Assembly: GCA_944325885.1 (NCBI GenBank)
Contig: CALVBT010000003.1
Coordinates: forward strand, 166,251-230,250
Direction: 5' to 3'
DNA: 64,000 bases
Source of the DNA: Candidatus Gastranaerophilales bacterium
GTDB lineage: Bacteria > Cyanobacteriota > Vampirovibrionia > Gastranaerophilales > Gastranaerophilaceae
The notes beneath the pieces are model-generated. The model had not been told where the DNA came from. It saw only the letters and a program-made list of their open reading frames with translations, and made no database searches. This document shows positions 7,972 to 17,401 of this stretch, piece after piece; position 1 is the first letter of the stretch, and every line of letters begins with the position of its first letter. Position numbers and translations under genes: made by a program.

Positions 7972-10900
7972 TTATTTTCCGACCTTCCAGTTCAAACCGC
8001 CGGAGAAGCCGATACCTGTTCTGCCGCCGTTTCTGATAGTGAACTGCAGATATCCTGTGAATCTGTCTTTAAACTGCTTCATAGCACCGAGGCCGTATTC
8101 AAAATAGCAGTGACGCATTCTGACATAGCCAAGGTCAATGTTACCAGCTGTACCGTCAACACCGCCCATTACGTTGTAAACGAGCTGTGCCATAGCATAC
8201 AGACTGAAGGTTTTCTTTTGCAGGATGAAGTTTACACCCGGTGCTACGTTCAAGCCGTTGAGCATACCTGAACTCATACTCATAACACCGAAATCAGAAC
8301 CCCAGTTCTGCTGGCCAAAGGCATTGTAAGCAGCCATGATAGTAGGCTGGATGATAAAGTCATGAGGCAATCTGATGTTGTAAGCAGATTTGGAAGCTAC
8401 ACCTGCAAACCAGTTTCCTGTATTGTCGCTTGCATTGCCAAAGCCGCCTCTGATAGTCATATCATTGCCGTAGCCGCCGCCATAGGCCAATAATGATGTC
8501 ATAAAGTCGCCTTTATAAGCTGTACCCATCAAGCCTAATTGTGCGCCGTTTTGATACATGCTTACACCGTTGTAGTGCTGGTGTGCGCCGTTATAACCGA
8601 TATAAGCTGTCGGTACCAGTTTCCATCCGTGTTTCAAGTTGATAAGAGGGAAGTCAGCACCGATTAAAGAACCGTAAGCGTTGTTACCAACGTTAAGTCC
8701 TTTTGTCATAGACAGAGTTTCAAATGCCCCGTAAGCTTTATACCAGAGGCTTCCGTCTTTTATACTGTATTGATAAGGGTCAATTTGAGGAACAGCAGCT
8801 GCATATTTGTTAGCAGTTTTTTCATCATCCATCAACTTTCTTGTTACAAGGTTCATGTGGTCAAACAGCAAGTTGTTAACAAGAAGCTGGTTTTGCCAAG
8901 CAGCGATTGTTGCAACCTGACCTCTGTACTGCTGCGGGTTGAGGTAAACAAGGTTTCCGAACAAATCAGAACCTGCTGCGCCGCCGCCTGTGATAAAGTA
9001 ACGACCCATTGCAGTGTTTGCGTAGAAGCTAGTTTCTGCGTATTCAGGCTCACCTGTACCGGAGATGTTGAACAATCTGTCAGCACTCAGGTCAAATGTG
9101 TAATCCTGCGGAGATGTTATAAAGTTTATGCCTGTAATCAAAAGCGGGCTGTCAGAATCATAGTTGCCGTTAACAACAATTTCATCCAGTCTGTTGCCTC
9201 TCGGGTCATAATCAAATGAAATCGGAAGTTGTCCGTCTTTTACATTTTCTACAATAAAATCACGGTTTACAACAATCTGGTTTGCACTTCCTCCAAGCAG
9301 GCTCAAAGTAGAGTCACCGCTTGTTGTCCAATTGCCGCCGATTGTTGTGTTGCCGGTAATTGCAGATGCTGTATTGTTAGCTGTTAACGTACCGCCGATA
9401 GTAGTATTTGCGCCTTTCAAATTCAAAACTGTTTGTGAACCGTCTTGAGCATTTGCGCTAACGTTGCCGCCAAATGTTGTATTATTAGCAGAAATATTAA
9501 TTACCGCATTTGTATTATCGCTGCCGACAGTCAATGAGCCGTCTTGTTTTGGATCAGAGCCGCCGCCATTAAATACAACTTTGTCTTTGTTAGTAAAGTT
9601 CAAAGTACCTTCTGTAACCTTAACCTGACCGGTCATATCGATTGCAGAAGAAATATTTGTAGTGCCGAGTCCTTCTTTCCAGATAGAACCGCCGCCTACT
9701 ATTGTCGGATTATAATTAATAGTTTCACTGTCGTTTATAAAGTTCAAAACAGAAGTGCCGTCCATAGTCAGGATAGAGTCACCCTTTATGTAAGCACCAT
9801 CGCCGTAAGAGAGCATTGTATCTTCTTTTAATTCAATATCGCCGTCCACACCGGAACCGTTGGAGAACCCGATATCAACTACGCCGCCGTTTTGATTCTT
9901 TTCAAATACGGTTGTTCCTTGAGAACCGTCAAAAACTGTTCCGTTTGAAAGAATCAAACCGCCGTTTTGAATAGTTATATGTTTAAGTTCACCTGTCAGC
10001 AGATTTCCGTCAGCGTCGAGTTTTGTATTGTAGTACAAATTGCCTTCCATCAGTTTGTTGATGTCTGTCAACTCAACACCATTCTTGTCATAGATTTTGT
10101 CTTCTATAAACACTCTGCCGTGAGGGTCAAAAGCACCGCCGTTATCAGGGTCAGAGTTTGTTACAGTGATGTCATCGCCGAGGAAAGAACCTTTTGCAAG
10201 GTGCAAGTCACCACCCGTACCCTTAGTAGCATCACCAGTAACTGTATTTGTTCCGCCAAAGAAGGTTGAACCTGTTGTTACGGTCACAGAACCTGCGTCT
10301 TGAGTATAAGTACCTTTAAAGGTAGATTTGTCACCATTTACAACTATGCTCGGAGCATACTGTTCTCTGTAATCTTTTTCTACATTAATAGTACCGCTGC
10401 CTGTTATTTCTGAATCTAAAGTAAGATTGCTGGACACAAGTGTAAGAGTAGAGTCTACCGCAATAGAGCTGACGTTAGCTGCCTGCGCCCCTGTGCCGAG
10501 TATAACATTAGCACCGTCATTAATTGTAACATCAGCACCATCAACAAAGCCTGAATTGTTTCCTCTTAAAGTTACTATAGCATTATCGCCAATAGTTTGA
10601 ATTCCTGTGAGCGTAGCATTTTCCAAAATACCGTCAGTAAATTTAAAGCCCTCAGTCTTTTTACCGTCAATATAAAGCATTGCACCGTTAAACACAGCAT
10701 CTGTTCTTCCTTGTAGGTCAAGAACAGCTTGTTTATCAGTAACAGTGCTGTCATCCAAATTTGTAGAGCCTTTGAGTTCTACATTTATACCAGAGGCAAG
10801 GTTAGCCTTCTCTTCATCGCTTTGTCCGTTAGCAAAAATTAATTTACCTTTGTTAATCAAGTTTTGTACAGCACCAAAGAACGTAGAACCGCCCTGTGCT

Positions 10901-13900
10901 GTAACAACACCGCCTGTTTGGGTATAATTTCCGGTAAAGTTTGTATTGTCACTTGTACCTGCGATTGTCACCTGACCGTTGCCGATGTTTACATTACCGT
11001 CGCCGGCTACATTACCTGCAATTGTTACTTTTGAGTTTTCATAAAAGTTAAACTTGGCGCCGGTTTCTTTTGTCGGGTCATTTTGTATTTCTGCACCGAT
11101 ATTGAGTGCAGCACCGCTGCTTATAGTTGTAGTGCTGCGTGCAACGAGTTCGGAACCGTTTTTCATATTCAAAGTACCGGCAGTAATGTTGTTTGTACCG
11201 CCGAAGAATTTACCAAATACGTTTGTTACACCTGCACCAATCTGGCTGAACACACCTGTGAATCCGCTCAAGTTCTGATTAGGATTATCCAGATTCAATG
11301 CGCCTTTGCCTGTCATTTCTACAGTACCGCTGCCTGCTGCACCGGAAACTATATCAAAATCGACATTAAGGTCGACTTTATTTGTTGAATCTGTCTGCAA
11401 TGTCAATTTTCCGGCATTGCTGCCCTGTGTGTCGCCTACAGTGATTTTATCTGAATTTACGACCGTTGTGTCGCCGATAATCATGTTGCCTCTGCCGGTA
11501 ATTGTGTTGATACCGTTTATGATTGCGCCTTCGTTTTTTGCAGCGTCAACAGTACCGCCTGTGATATTGTTTGTACCGCCAAAGAATTCTGTATTGGCTG
11601 CCAGTTCTGTTATACCGGCGCTGTGGTTGTATGTGCCTGTGTATTCGTTTTGGCTGGCAGATATTAACAATTTGCCGTCTGCTGTTTTGTTGATAGAAGC
11701 ATTGTCGCTGCCTTGAACACCAACATTCAATGTCAAATCAGAGGCTGTAGTATTTTCTATAGAAAGTGTACCGCCAGTTGTGAGGTTTATACCGGCTGTT
11801 GTGTCAATAGAAGACCCGTCAGTCAGCACAAACGAGCCGTCTTCTTTAATTGTATTCTGACCCTGAACAACAGAATTAGCGGCAAAAATAACACTGCTTG
11901 TACCGTTAGTAGAATCACCATCGCCGATTAAGTTTGTACCGTTAAAGAATTTTGCATCTTTAGAATCAGAACCCTCAAATTTAATCACACCACCGAAGTG
12001 ATTAAATTGTCCTTTAAAATCAGTGTTGTCAGAGGTAAAATTCAATGCGTCATCACGTTCTGTATTAGTGTTGCTGACATTAACTGTTCCGCCGCCCTCT
12101 GCATCTGCAGCTGATTTTAAATCAGCATTGAATGAGCCGCCTGTAATCGGAGAGCCGGAAGAATCTCTGTCATTCATAGAATCAGCATTAATATTCATTG
12201 TTGAATTATCGTTTATAGTAATAACAGAGCCTTCCTGAGCTACGGAGCCTGTTTCCATTGTCACGTTGTGGGCTTCGCCGTCAGAACCTATTACATAATG
12301 GCCGTTTTTTTCAAAACCGCCGTTTTCTCCAATCCAAGCGTTAAAGTTTACGCCTGCTTCAGCGCCTTCCGTGCCGCCGTCTATGAGGTTGTCTTTTAAA
12401 GTAACTTCTTCGAGAATAAATTGATGATTGCCAGCGTTTACTTTGTTTCCGTCAACAATTTGGAAAGACGAGCCAGCATCACCGATAACAAGATTTACTT
12501 CCTTTTTGGCAATAGTTACATCGGAAGATAGCTGCGCACCATCTCTAAATATAAAATTGCCGCCGGAAATTTGGTTTTTATCAGCGCCGCCGCCAAAGAA
12601 CGTACCGCCTTTAAGGATTTCTGTAGTACCGTTCTGTTGAGAGAAGGAACCAACATAGCCGCTTGCATTGCCTGCAATTTGAAGGTAAGAATCAGCATCG
12701 TTAATAGTTATTGATGAAGCTGCATCACCGGTAATTGCGCCTATTATAGCCTGATTTCCGTTTGCGGAAATATTAATTGTGCCGTCTGCGCCAGTTTCTG
12801 TTTTTAAGCCGTCATTACTGATAGTTATTTGTGTACCTGTTAAATTCAAATTAGAATCTGCTGTAGAAGAAGCATTGCCCATTGTAATTTGTGCGTTAGA
12901 AATATTATTTTCTCCGCCAAAAAGGCTGCCTTTTTCTATATCAATTGTACCGCCGTCTTGTGTATAAGACCCTTGATAGCCTGACATATCACCGTTGATA
13001 GTCATATTGTCGCCGTTCATAACAAGGCTGCCGCCATTGCCTGCACCTTTGATAGAACCCTGAGTGCCGCCAAGCGTAATATCTTGATTAATATTTACGG
13101 TACCGCCTGTGATATTGAGGCTGCCGCCTTGTTCGATAGAACTTTTGTTTGACAAATCTACCGTACCGCCTGCGATATTCATAGTGCCGTCAACAACAGA
13201 AGCGCTGATGTTTATATCCGCAGTAGTACCAGAAACATTCATTGTACCTTGCAGGTGAGAACCGGAATTTGCATTAAGCGTACCGCCTGTCATTGAGTTG
13301 AGTCCGCTTAATATTGCATCTGTCAAAGTGACGGTACCGGCTGACATTGTTGTATTTGCACCGGCCAAAGTACCTTGTACGTTAACGTTGCCGCCTGATA
13401 TAGTATTTGTACCTGTCAGGGTAGCATTTTCTTTTACGTTAACAGTACCGCCTGAGATATTGTTTTTACCGAGCGATGTAGTTACTGTTGTACCATCACC
13501 TATATCAAGAGTACCGGACTGCTGGTTCAGTGTACCGGTAAATGCATCATTGCTGCCGAGAATTGTTAGAGTAGTTCTGTCCGTAGCATGGTTAATAGTA
13601 CCACCGCCTGAAACGTTGTCATTTATTGTTGTATCGGCATTTATATCCATATTAGAGAAAGCCGCCAATGCAAGTTTAGAATCAGCAATAGCGTTTGCTG
13701 CATTTAAGACCAGTGACCCGCCCTGTATCTCGTGAGTATTAGTTCCGCCAAAGAATTTGCCTGTAGGGCCTACGGTAGTTTTTCCGGCTGTCTGGGTAAA
13801 TGTGCCTGCAAAATCGCTATTATCGCCGTTTAATATTACGTTTTGGGCGGAACTTGTAATTTGAGAGCCGTCAGCACCCTCTATAGAACCGCCAAAGGTA

Positions 13901-14739
13901 ATTGAATGGTCAGCACTTGTTCCTTGCAAATCCATAGAGCCGTTTGTGGTAAGATAAACGTCGTTGTATCTTTCATCATCCGTACCCACAGCGACCCTGT
14001 TGCCGGAGAAAGTGATATCAGCGACAGAGGCGTTTAATGTGATATCGTTTGCGTTGTAGATAGCACCGCCTGATGTTCCTGCTGTATTGTTTGTAAAGGT
14101 ACCGCCATTGATAACAACCTCACCATGAGAACCGTTGTGCAATGCACCGCCGGCGATTGCAGCAGAGTTACCGCTAAAATTTACACCTTCTTTGCTGAAA
14201 TTCATAACACCATCTGTGTTAACAGCACCGCCAGAACCTAGAGTCCCATCTGCGTTAGATGCAACGTTGCCGACAAAGCTTGCATATTTGTTAAAATTCA
14301 TAGTCGAAGTGTTATAAACAGCACCGCCTAGTGCTCGCGCTACCGAACTCAAGCCCACTCGGTTATTTTCAAAAAGAGTAGTACCGTTTATGTTAACAAC
14401 CTGACCGGGGCTTGAAAATGCCCAGTTTGGAGAAGCGACGTAAATAGCTGCACCGCTGTCTTGAGATTGGATATCTTTGAAAGTATAAGAGGCACTATCC
14501 AAAGTCAGCGTATAATCCTGCGTGTTGTTGCCGCCAATATTAATTATACCGCCCCATGGAGTGCCTCCTATAAATTCATGTGCCTCATCGAACACGATAT
14601 TGGTGCCGAAAGTATTTCCTGCATTACCCATATCAACACCTGGTGCCCACCCTGTAGGGTCGGCCAGAACCTTTGTACCAGACATTGCGCACAAAAGCAA
14701 GAATGATGCTACCATGCGCTTTGTTTTGGTTTTACTCAT
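7972..14739 (-). CDS. Giant autotransporter, Pmp-like right-handed beta-helix passenger
   Basis: The 2255-residue protein starts at the ATG at 14739, preceded by AAGGAG and followed by a signal peptide (MSKTKTKRMVASFLLLCAMS, cleavage near ALA-DPTG). The N-terminal passenger has GGAVYN/GGAIYN and F-x2-N motifs, as in chlamydial Pmp proteins. Next come about eight spaced units ending in FFGGTN or variants, each preceded by a G-[TSN]-[YF]-[TSN]-[QH] block. The region is rich in Asn, Gly, Thr and Ser, as expected for a beta-helix. The last ~290 residues are a beta-barrel domain ending in IGFSGGLNWKVGK. It should sit in the outer membrane and display the passenger, perhaps for adhesion. The barrel resembles that of the second autotransporter here (35347-38592). 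The terminal residue is Lys rather than the usual Phe or Trp. Confidence 0.9.
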   Translation of the reverse strand: MSKTKTKRMVASFLLLCAMSGTKVLADPTGWAPGVDMGNAGNTFGTNIVFDEAHEFIGGTPWGGIINIGGNNTQDYTLTLDSASYTFKDIQSQDSGAAIYVASPNWAFSSPGQVVNINGTTLFENNRVGLSSVARALGGAVYNTSTMNFNKYASFVGNVASNADGTLGSGGAVNTDGVMNFSKEGVNFSGNSAAIAGGALHNGSHGEVVINGGTFTNNTAGTSGGAIYNANDITLNASVADITFSGNRVAVGTDDERYNDVYLTTNGSMDLQGTSADHSITFGGSIEGADGSQITSSAQNVILNGDNSDFAGTFTQTAGKTTVGPTGKFFGGTNTHEIQGGSLVLNAANAIADSKLALAAFSNMDINADTTINDNVSGGGTINHATDRTTLTILGSNDAFTGTLNQQSGTLDIGDGTTVTTSLGKNNISGGTVNVKENATLTGTNTISGGNVNVQGTLAGANTTMSAGTVTLTDAILSGLNSMTGGTLNANSGSHLQGTMNVSGTTADINISASVVDGTMNIAGGTVDLSNKSSIEQGGSLNITGGTVNINQDITLGGTQGSIKGAGNGGSLVMNGDNMTINGDMSGYQGSYTQDGGTIDIEKGSLFGGENNISNAQITMGNASSTADSNLNLTGTQITISNDGLKTETGADGTINISANGNQAIIGAITGDAASSITINDADSYLQIAGNASGYVGSFSQQNGTTEILKGGTFFGGGADKNQISGGNFIFRDGAQLSSDVTIAKKEVNLVIGDAGSSFQIVDGNKVNAGNHQFILEEVTLKDNLIDGGTEGAEAGVNFNAWIGENGGFEKNGHYVIGSDGEAHNVTMETGSVAQEGSVITINDNSTMNINADSMNDRDSSGSPITGGSFNADLKSAADAEGGGTVNVSNTNTERDDALNFTSDNTDFKGQFNHFGGVIKFEGSDSKDAKFFNGTNLIGDGDSTNGTSSVIFAANSVVQGQNTIKEDGSFVLTDGSSIDTTAGINLTTGGTLSIENTTASDLTLNVGVQGSDNASINKTADGKLLISASQNEYTGTYNHSAGITELAANTEFFGGTNNITGGTVDAAKNEGAIINGINTITGRGNMIIGDTTVVNSDKITVGDTQGSNAGKLTLQTDSTNKVDLNVDFDIVSGAAGSGTVEMTGKGALNLDNPNQNLSGFTGVFSQIGAGVTNVFGKFFGGTNNITAGTLNMKNGSELVARSTTTISSGAALNIGAEIQNDPTKETGAKFNFYENSKVTIAGNVAGDGNVNIGNGQVTIAGTSDNTNFTGNYTQTGGVVTAQGGSTFFGAVQNLINKGKLIFANGQSDEEKANLASGINVELKGSTNLDDSTVTDKQAVLDLQGRTDAVFNGAMLYIDGKKTEGFKFTDGILENATLTGIQTIGDNAIVTLRGNNSGFVDGADVTINDGANVILGTGAQAANVSSIAVDSTLTLVSSNLTLDSEITGSGTINVEKDYREQYAPSIVVNGDKSTFKGTYTQDAGSVTVTTGSTFFGGTNTVTGDATKGTGGDLHLAKGSFLGDDITVTNSDPDNGGAFDPHGRVFIEDKIYDKNGVELTDINKLMEGNLYYNTKLDADGNLLTGELKHITIQNGGLILSNGTVFDGSQGTTVFEKNQNGGVVDIGFSNGSGVDGDIELKEDTMLSYGDGAYIKGDSILTMDGTSVLNFINDSETINYNPTIVGGGSIWKEGLGTTNISSAIDMTGQVKVTEGTLNFTNKDKVVFNGGGSDPKQDGSLTVGSDNTNAVINISANNTTFGGNVSANAQDGSQTVLNLKGANTTIGGTLTANNTASAITGNTTIGGNWTTSGDSTLSLLGGSANQIVVNRDFIVENVKDGQLPISFDYDPRGNRLDEIVVNGNYDSDSPLLITGINFITSPQDYTFDLSADRLFNISGTGEPEYAETSFYANTAMGRYFITGGGAAGSDLFGNLVYLNPQQYRGQVATIAAWQNQLLVNNLLFDHMNLVTRKLMDDEKTANKYAAAVPQIDPYQYSIKDGSLWYKAYGAFETLSMTKGLNVGNNAYGSLIGADFPLINLKHGWKLVPTAYIGYNGAHQHYNGVSMYQNGAQLGLMGTAYKGDFMTSLLAYGGGYGNDMTIRGGFGNASDNTGNWFAGVASKSAYNIRLPHDFIIQPTIMAAYNAFGQQNWGSDFGVMSMSSGMLNGLNVAPGVNFILQKKTFSLYAMAQLVYNVMGGVDGTAGNIDLGYVRMRHCYFEYGLGAMKQFKDRFTGYLQFTIRNGGRTGIGFSGGLNWKVGK

Positions 14740-14925
14740 TACTTCTCTCCTTGTATATTTATATAAATTAATTCCAGAAACACATAATTTAAGAAAATTA
14801 TACAAAATTATAACATTGTAATAAAAATAATGGAATAGACCAGAAAGAGTAGTGGTTTTAAGCTTTACAATTGTTAATTACATAAATGTAACAAAACAAA
14901 AAATCGAGTGTTGCACGACCAGTTT

Positions 14926-15645
14926 TTATATATTAGCACCGCCGTCTTTTTTCATTTTTTCCAGTGCTTTTTTTGCGCCCGTTGATTCTTTTGCCAGATT
15001 TATCACAAAGTCCGCAGCCTCTGCATCTCTGGCTATTGCCTCTTTTAGCGCAAGGATTTCTTCCACGCTCATTTCCCTTGTATCAGACATATTTTCAAGG
15101 TTTTCTTTAAAAAGTGCCTGTGCTTTTTCATCGTATCCGGGCAGGTTCTTTTTAAAACCGTACCATTTGTGAAACTGGTGAAGCATATAATACACATTTA
15201 TTTCGCCGTTTCGAAGAACAAACATTTCTCTTGAATTTAAAGACAAATGCAGTCTTTTTTGGGCAAAAAGACCTGTGACAAAGTTCAGATACAAGGCTTT
15301 CCATCCTTTAAGCGGCGTAATAAAGCCTTCTTCTTCTTTTATTTTTGCCAGAATTTTATCCGCATGAGGGATTTTATACACGGGTGTCCCTTTTTGCTCC
15401 ACAAAAGTAAGAAGCAATTCGGGATTTGTTTTACAGGCTTTTACTATATTCTTTAGCTCCTCATCCATTGTTTCCAGCAGTTTTTCCGTCTGAGAGGTGA
15501 GGGTCATTGTTTCTGATGCATTGATATGAGTTTTGCTTGTCGCATTGGTATAGGTTCGGGGCTTCATTTTTGCCATTGTTGCCTCGAGTTTTTTGCGCCT
15601 GCGCTCCAGTATATAACTCACGATTCTGTTTACAAATTTGTTCAT
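14926..15645 (-). CDS. Conserved hypothetical protein, alpha-helical
   Basis: This is a 239-residue protein that I do not recognise. I set the start at the ATG at 15645 (MNKFVNRIVSYILERRRKKL). A TATAAT box lies 10 nt upstream and there is no Shine-Dalgarno, so the message may be nearly leaderless. The N-terminal 25 residues form a basic amphipathic helix. The middle contains aromatic segments such as VYYMLHQFHKWYGFKKNLPG. The C-terminus is a charged helix rich in Glu, Lys and Ala. There is no signal peptide, membrane segment or obvious catalytic motif. It is divergent from the ABC-F gene. Confidence 0.75.
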   Translation of the reverse strand: MNKFVNRIVSYILERRRKKLEATMAKMKPRTYTNATSKTHINASETMTLTSQTEKLLETMDEELKNIVKACKTNPELLLTFVEQKGTPVYKIPHADKILAKIKEEEGFITPLKGWKALYLNFVTGLFAQKRLHLSLNSREMFVLRNGEINVYYMLHQFHKWYGFKKNLPGYDEKAQALFKENLENMSDTREMSVEEILALKEAIARDAEAADFVINLAKESTGAKKALEKMKKDGGANI

Positions 15646-15732
15646 ATTAATGATTATTATACTACATTTTTTACTTTCGGCGATATTTATGCAACAATAA
15701 AGAAACTTAAGCTGAAACACAGGGAAATAACA

Positions 15733-17367
15733 ATGATAACAACAAACAAACTCACAGTGAGATTTGGTTCACAAACACTTTTTGAAAATGTAAACATAAA
15801 ATTTGTACCCGACCACTGCTACGGGGTAATCGGTGCCAACGGTGCCGGAAAATCCACTCTGTTAAGAGTAATAGCAGGCGATGTCGAACCCACCTCGGGA
15901 GAAGTGCATATCCAAAAAGGTATGCGTATAGCTGTTTTGAAACAAGACCACTTTGCCTATGACAGCTATCCCGTCATAGAAACAGTAATAATGGGTCACA
16001 AAAGGCTCTATGACGTGATGAAGGAAAAAGAAGCCCTCTATGCAAAACCTGATTTTAACGATGCAGACGGGCTGAAAGTATCCGAACTCGAAACGGAATT
16101 TGCCGAACTGGACGGCTGGCAGGCAGAATCGCAGGCTGCTACTTTATTGAGCGAACTCGGTATTGAAGACGAAAAACACTACCAGCTTATGAGCGAACTC
16201 TCCGGCAGCGAAAAGGTGCGTGTACTGCTTGCGCAGGCACTTTTTGGCAACCCTGACATTTTGCTCTTGGACGAGCCGACAAACCACCTCGACATCACCA
16301 CAATAAAATGGCTCGAGGAGTTTTTGATTAATTTTCAAAACACTGTTATTGTCGTTTCACACGACAGAAACTTTCTGGACAATGTCTGCACGCACATTGC
16401 GGACATAGATTACCAAAACATTCAGCTCTACACCGGCAACTATTCCTTCTGGGCGCAGGCCAGCCAGCTGATTCAAAAGCAGAAAGAAGAACAAAACAAA
16501 AAGACAGAAGAAAAAATTGAAGAGTTAAAAGCATTTATTGCGAGATTCTCGGCAAATGCTTCAAAAGCCGCTCAGGCAACCTCGAGAAAAAATATGCTCG
16601 ACAAACTCACCCTCGAAGACATCAAACCCTCATCAAGAAAATTTCCGAGGATACGTTTTAATTACCAGAAAGTCCCGGGGAAAGATGTTCTGCACGTTGA
16701 AAAACTCAACAAGTCCATTGACGGAGAACTTTTGATAAAAAACTTTTCCATGGATGTTTACAAAGGGGACAAAATCGCCTTTATCAGCCGTGACCCGCTG
16801 GTTGTGACAACTTTGTTTCAAATCCTCGCAGGAGAACTGGAGCCTGACTCTGGCAAAGTTGAATGGGGTGTAACTGCGACCCGTTCGTATTTTCCAAAGG
16901 ACAACAACGCATTTTTTGACACAAAAATAAGCCTAATTGACTGGCTCAGACAATACTCTCAAGAACAGCACATCAGCTTTATCAGAGGGTATCTCGGACG
17001 AATGCTTTTTACCGGCGAAGAATCCGAAAAAAGCGCAAATGTACTCTCCGGCGGAGAAAAAGTCCGCTGTATGCTCGCAAAAATGATGATTGCAGAAGCA
17101 AATGTACTCATCTTTGACGAGCCGACAAACCACCTCGACCTTGAGGCAATCACTGCGCTGAACAACTCGTTAATTGATTTTAACGGAACTGTTTTGTTTA
17201 CCTCACAAGACCATCAGTTTATCCAGACGGTTGCGGACAGGATTATCGAAATTTCGCCAAACGGCTGGATAGAATCTCATTACAAATATGAAGAATACAT
17301 GATGAATCCGGAGATGAAGAAAAAACGTGAACTCTTATACAAAGATGTCGTAAAAAAAGCCCGCTAG
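15733..17367 (+). CDS. ABC-F family ATPase (ribosome-associated type)
   Basis: The 544-residue protein has two fused ABC ATPase domains and no membrane domain, which defines the ABC-F family. These translation factors bind the ribosomal E site. The first domain has Walker A GANGAGKS at 34-41, signature LSGSE and Walker B LLLDEPTNHLD. The second has signature LSGGEKVR and Walker B LIFDEPTNHLD, but the Walker A position reads AFISRDPLVVTTLF, lacking GK[ST]. The linker between them (EEKIEELKAFIARFSA) is the expected charged helical segment. The start at 15733 has AGGGA upstream. The length and degenerate second P-loop recall YbiT-like members, but the subfamily is not certain. The stop codon lies inside the terminator stem. 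Confidence 0.93.
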   Translation: MITTNKLTVRFGSQTLFENVNIKFVPDHCYGVIGANGAGKSTLLRVIAGDVEPTSGEVHIQKGMRIAVLKQDHFAYDSYPVIETVIMGHKRLYDVMKEKEALYAKPDFNDADGLKVSELETEFAELDGWQAESQAATLLSELGIEDEKHYQLMSELSGSEKVRVLLAQALFGNPDILLLDEPTNHLDITTIKWLEEFLINFQNTVIVVSHDRNFLDNVCTHIADIDYQNIQLYTGNYSFWAQASQLIQKQKEEQNKKTEEKIEELKAFIARFSANASKAAQATSRKNMLDKLTLEDIKPSSRKFPRIRFNYQKVPGKDVLHVEKLNKSIDGELLIKNFSMDVYKGDKIAFISRDPLVVTTLFQILAGELEPDSGKVEWGVTATRSYFPKDNNAFFDTKISLIDWLRQYSQEQHISFIRGYLGRMLFTGEESEKSANVLSGGEKVRCMLAKMMIAEANVLIFDEPTNHLDLEAITALNNSLIDFNGTVLFTSQDHQFIQTVADRIIEISPNGWIESHYKYEEYMMNPEMKKKRELLYKDVVKKAR

Positions 17368-17385
17368 TTGATACAAGCGGGCTTT
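17356..17385. terminator. Bidirectional terminator overlapping the ABC-F stop codon
   Basis: AAAGCCCGCT (17356-17365) pairs with AGCGGGCTTT (17376-17385). The left arm includes the end of the ABC-F gene and most of its stop codon. The minus-strand T7 run makes it a good terminator for glnA as well. Confidence 0.85.
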
Positions 17386-17401
17386 AAATTTAACAATTCT
17401 A

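Noticed and set aside
7888-8271. Plus-strand frame over repeat copy 1 and the autotransporter end
   Set aside because: It is a shadow of the minus-strand barrel domain, without a ribosome-binding site or family resemblance.
8770-14821. Many long plus-strand frames over the giant autotransporter
   Set aside because: They are antisense shadows caused by the biased codon composition of the Gly/Asn/Thr-rich passenger; none has a start signal.
14852-15172. Plus-strand frame beside the 239-aa gene
   Set aside because: Antisense to a better-supported minus-strand gene; no ribosome-binding site.
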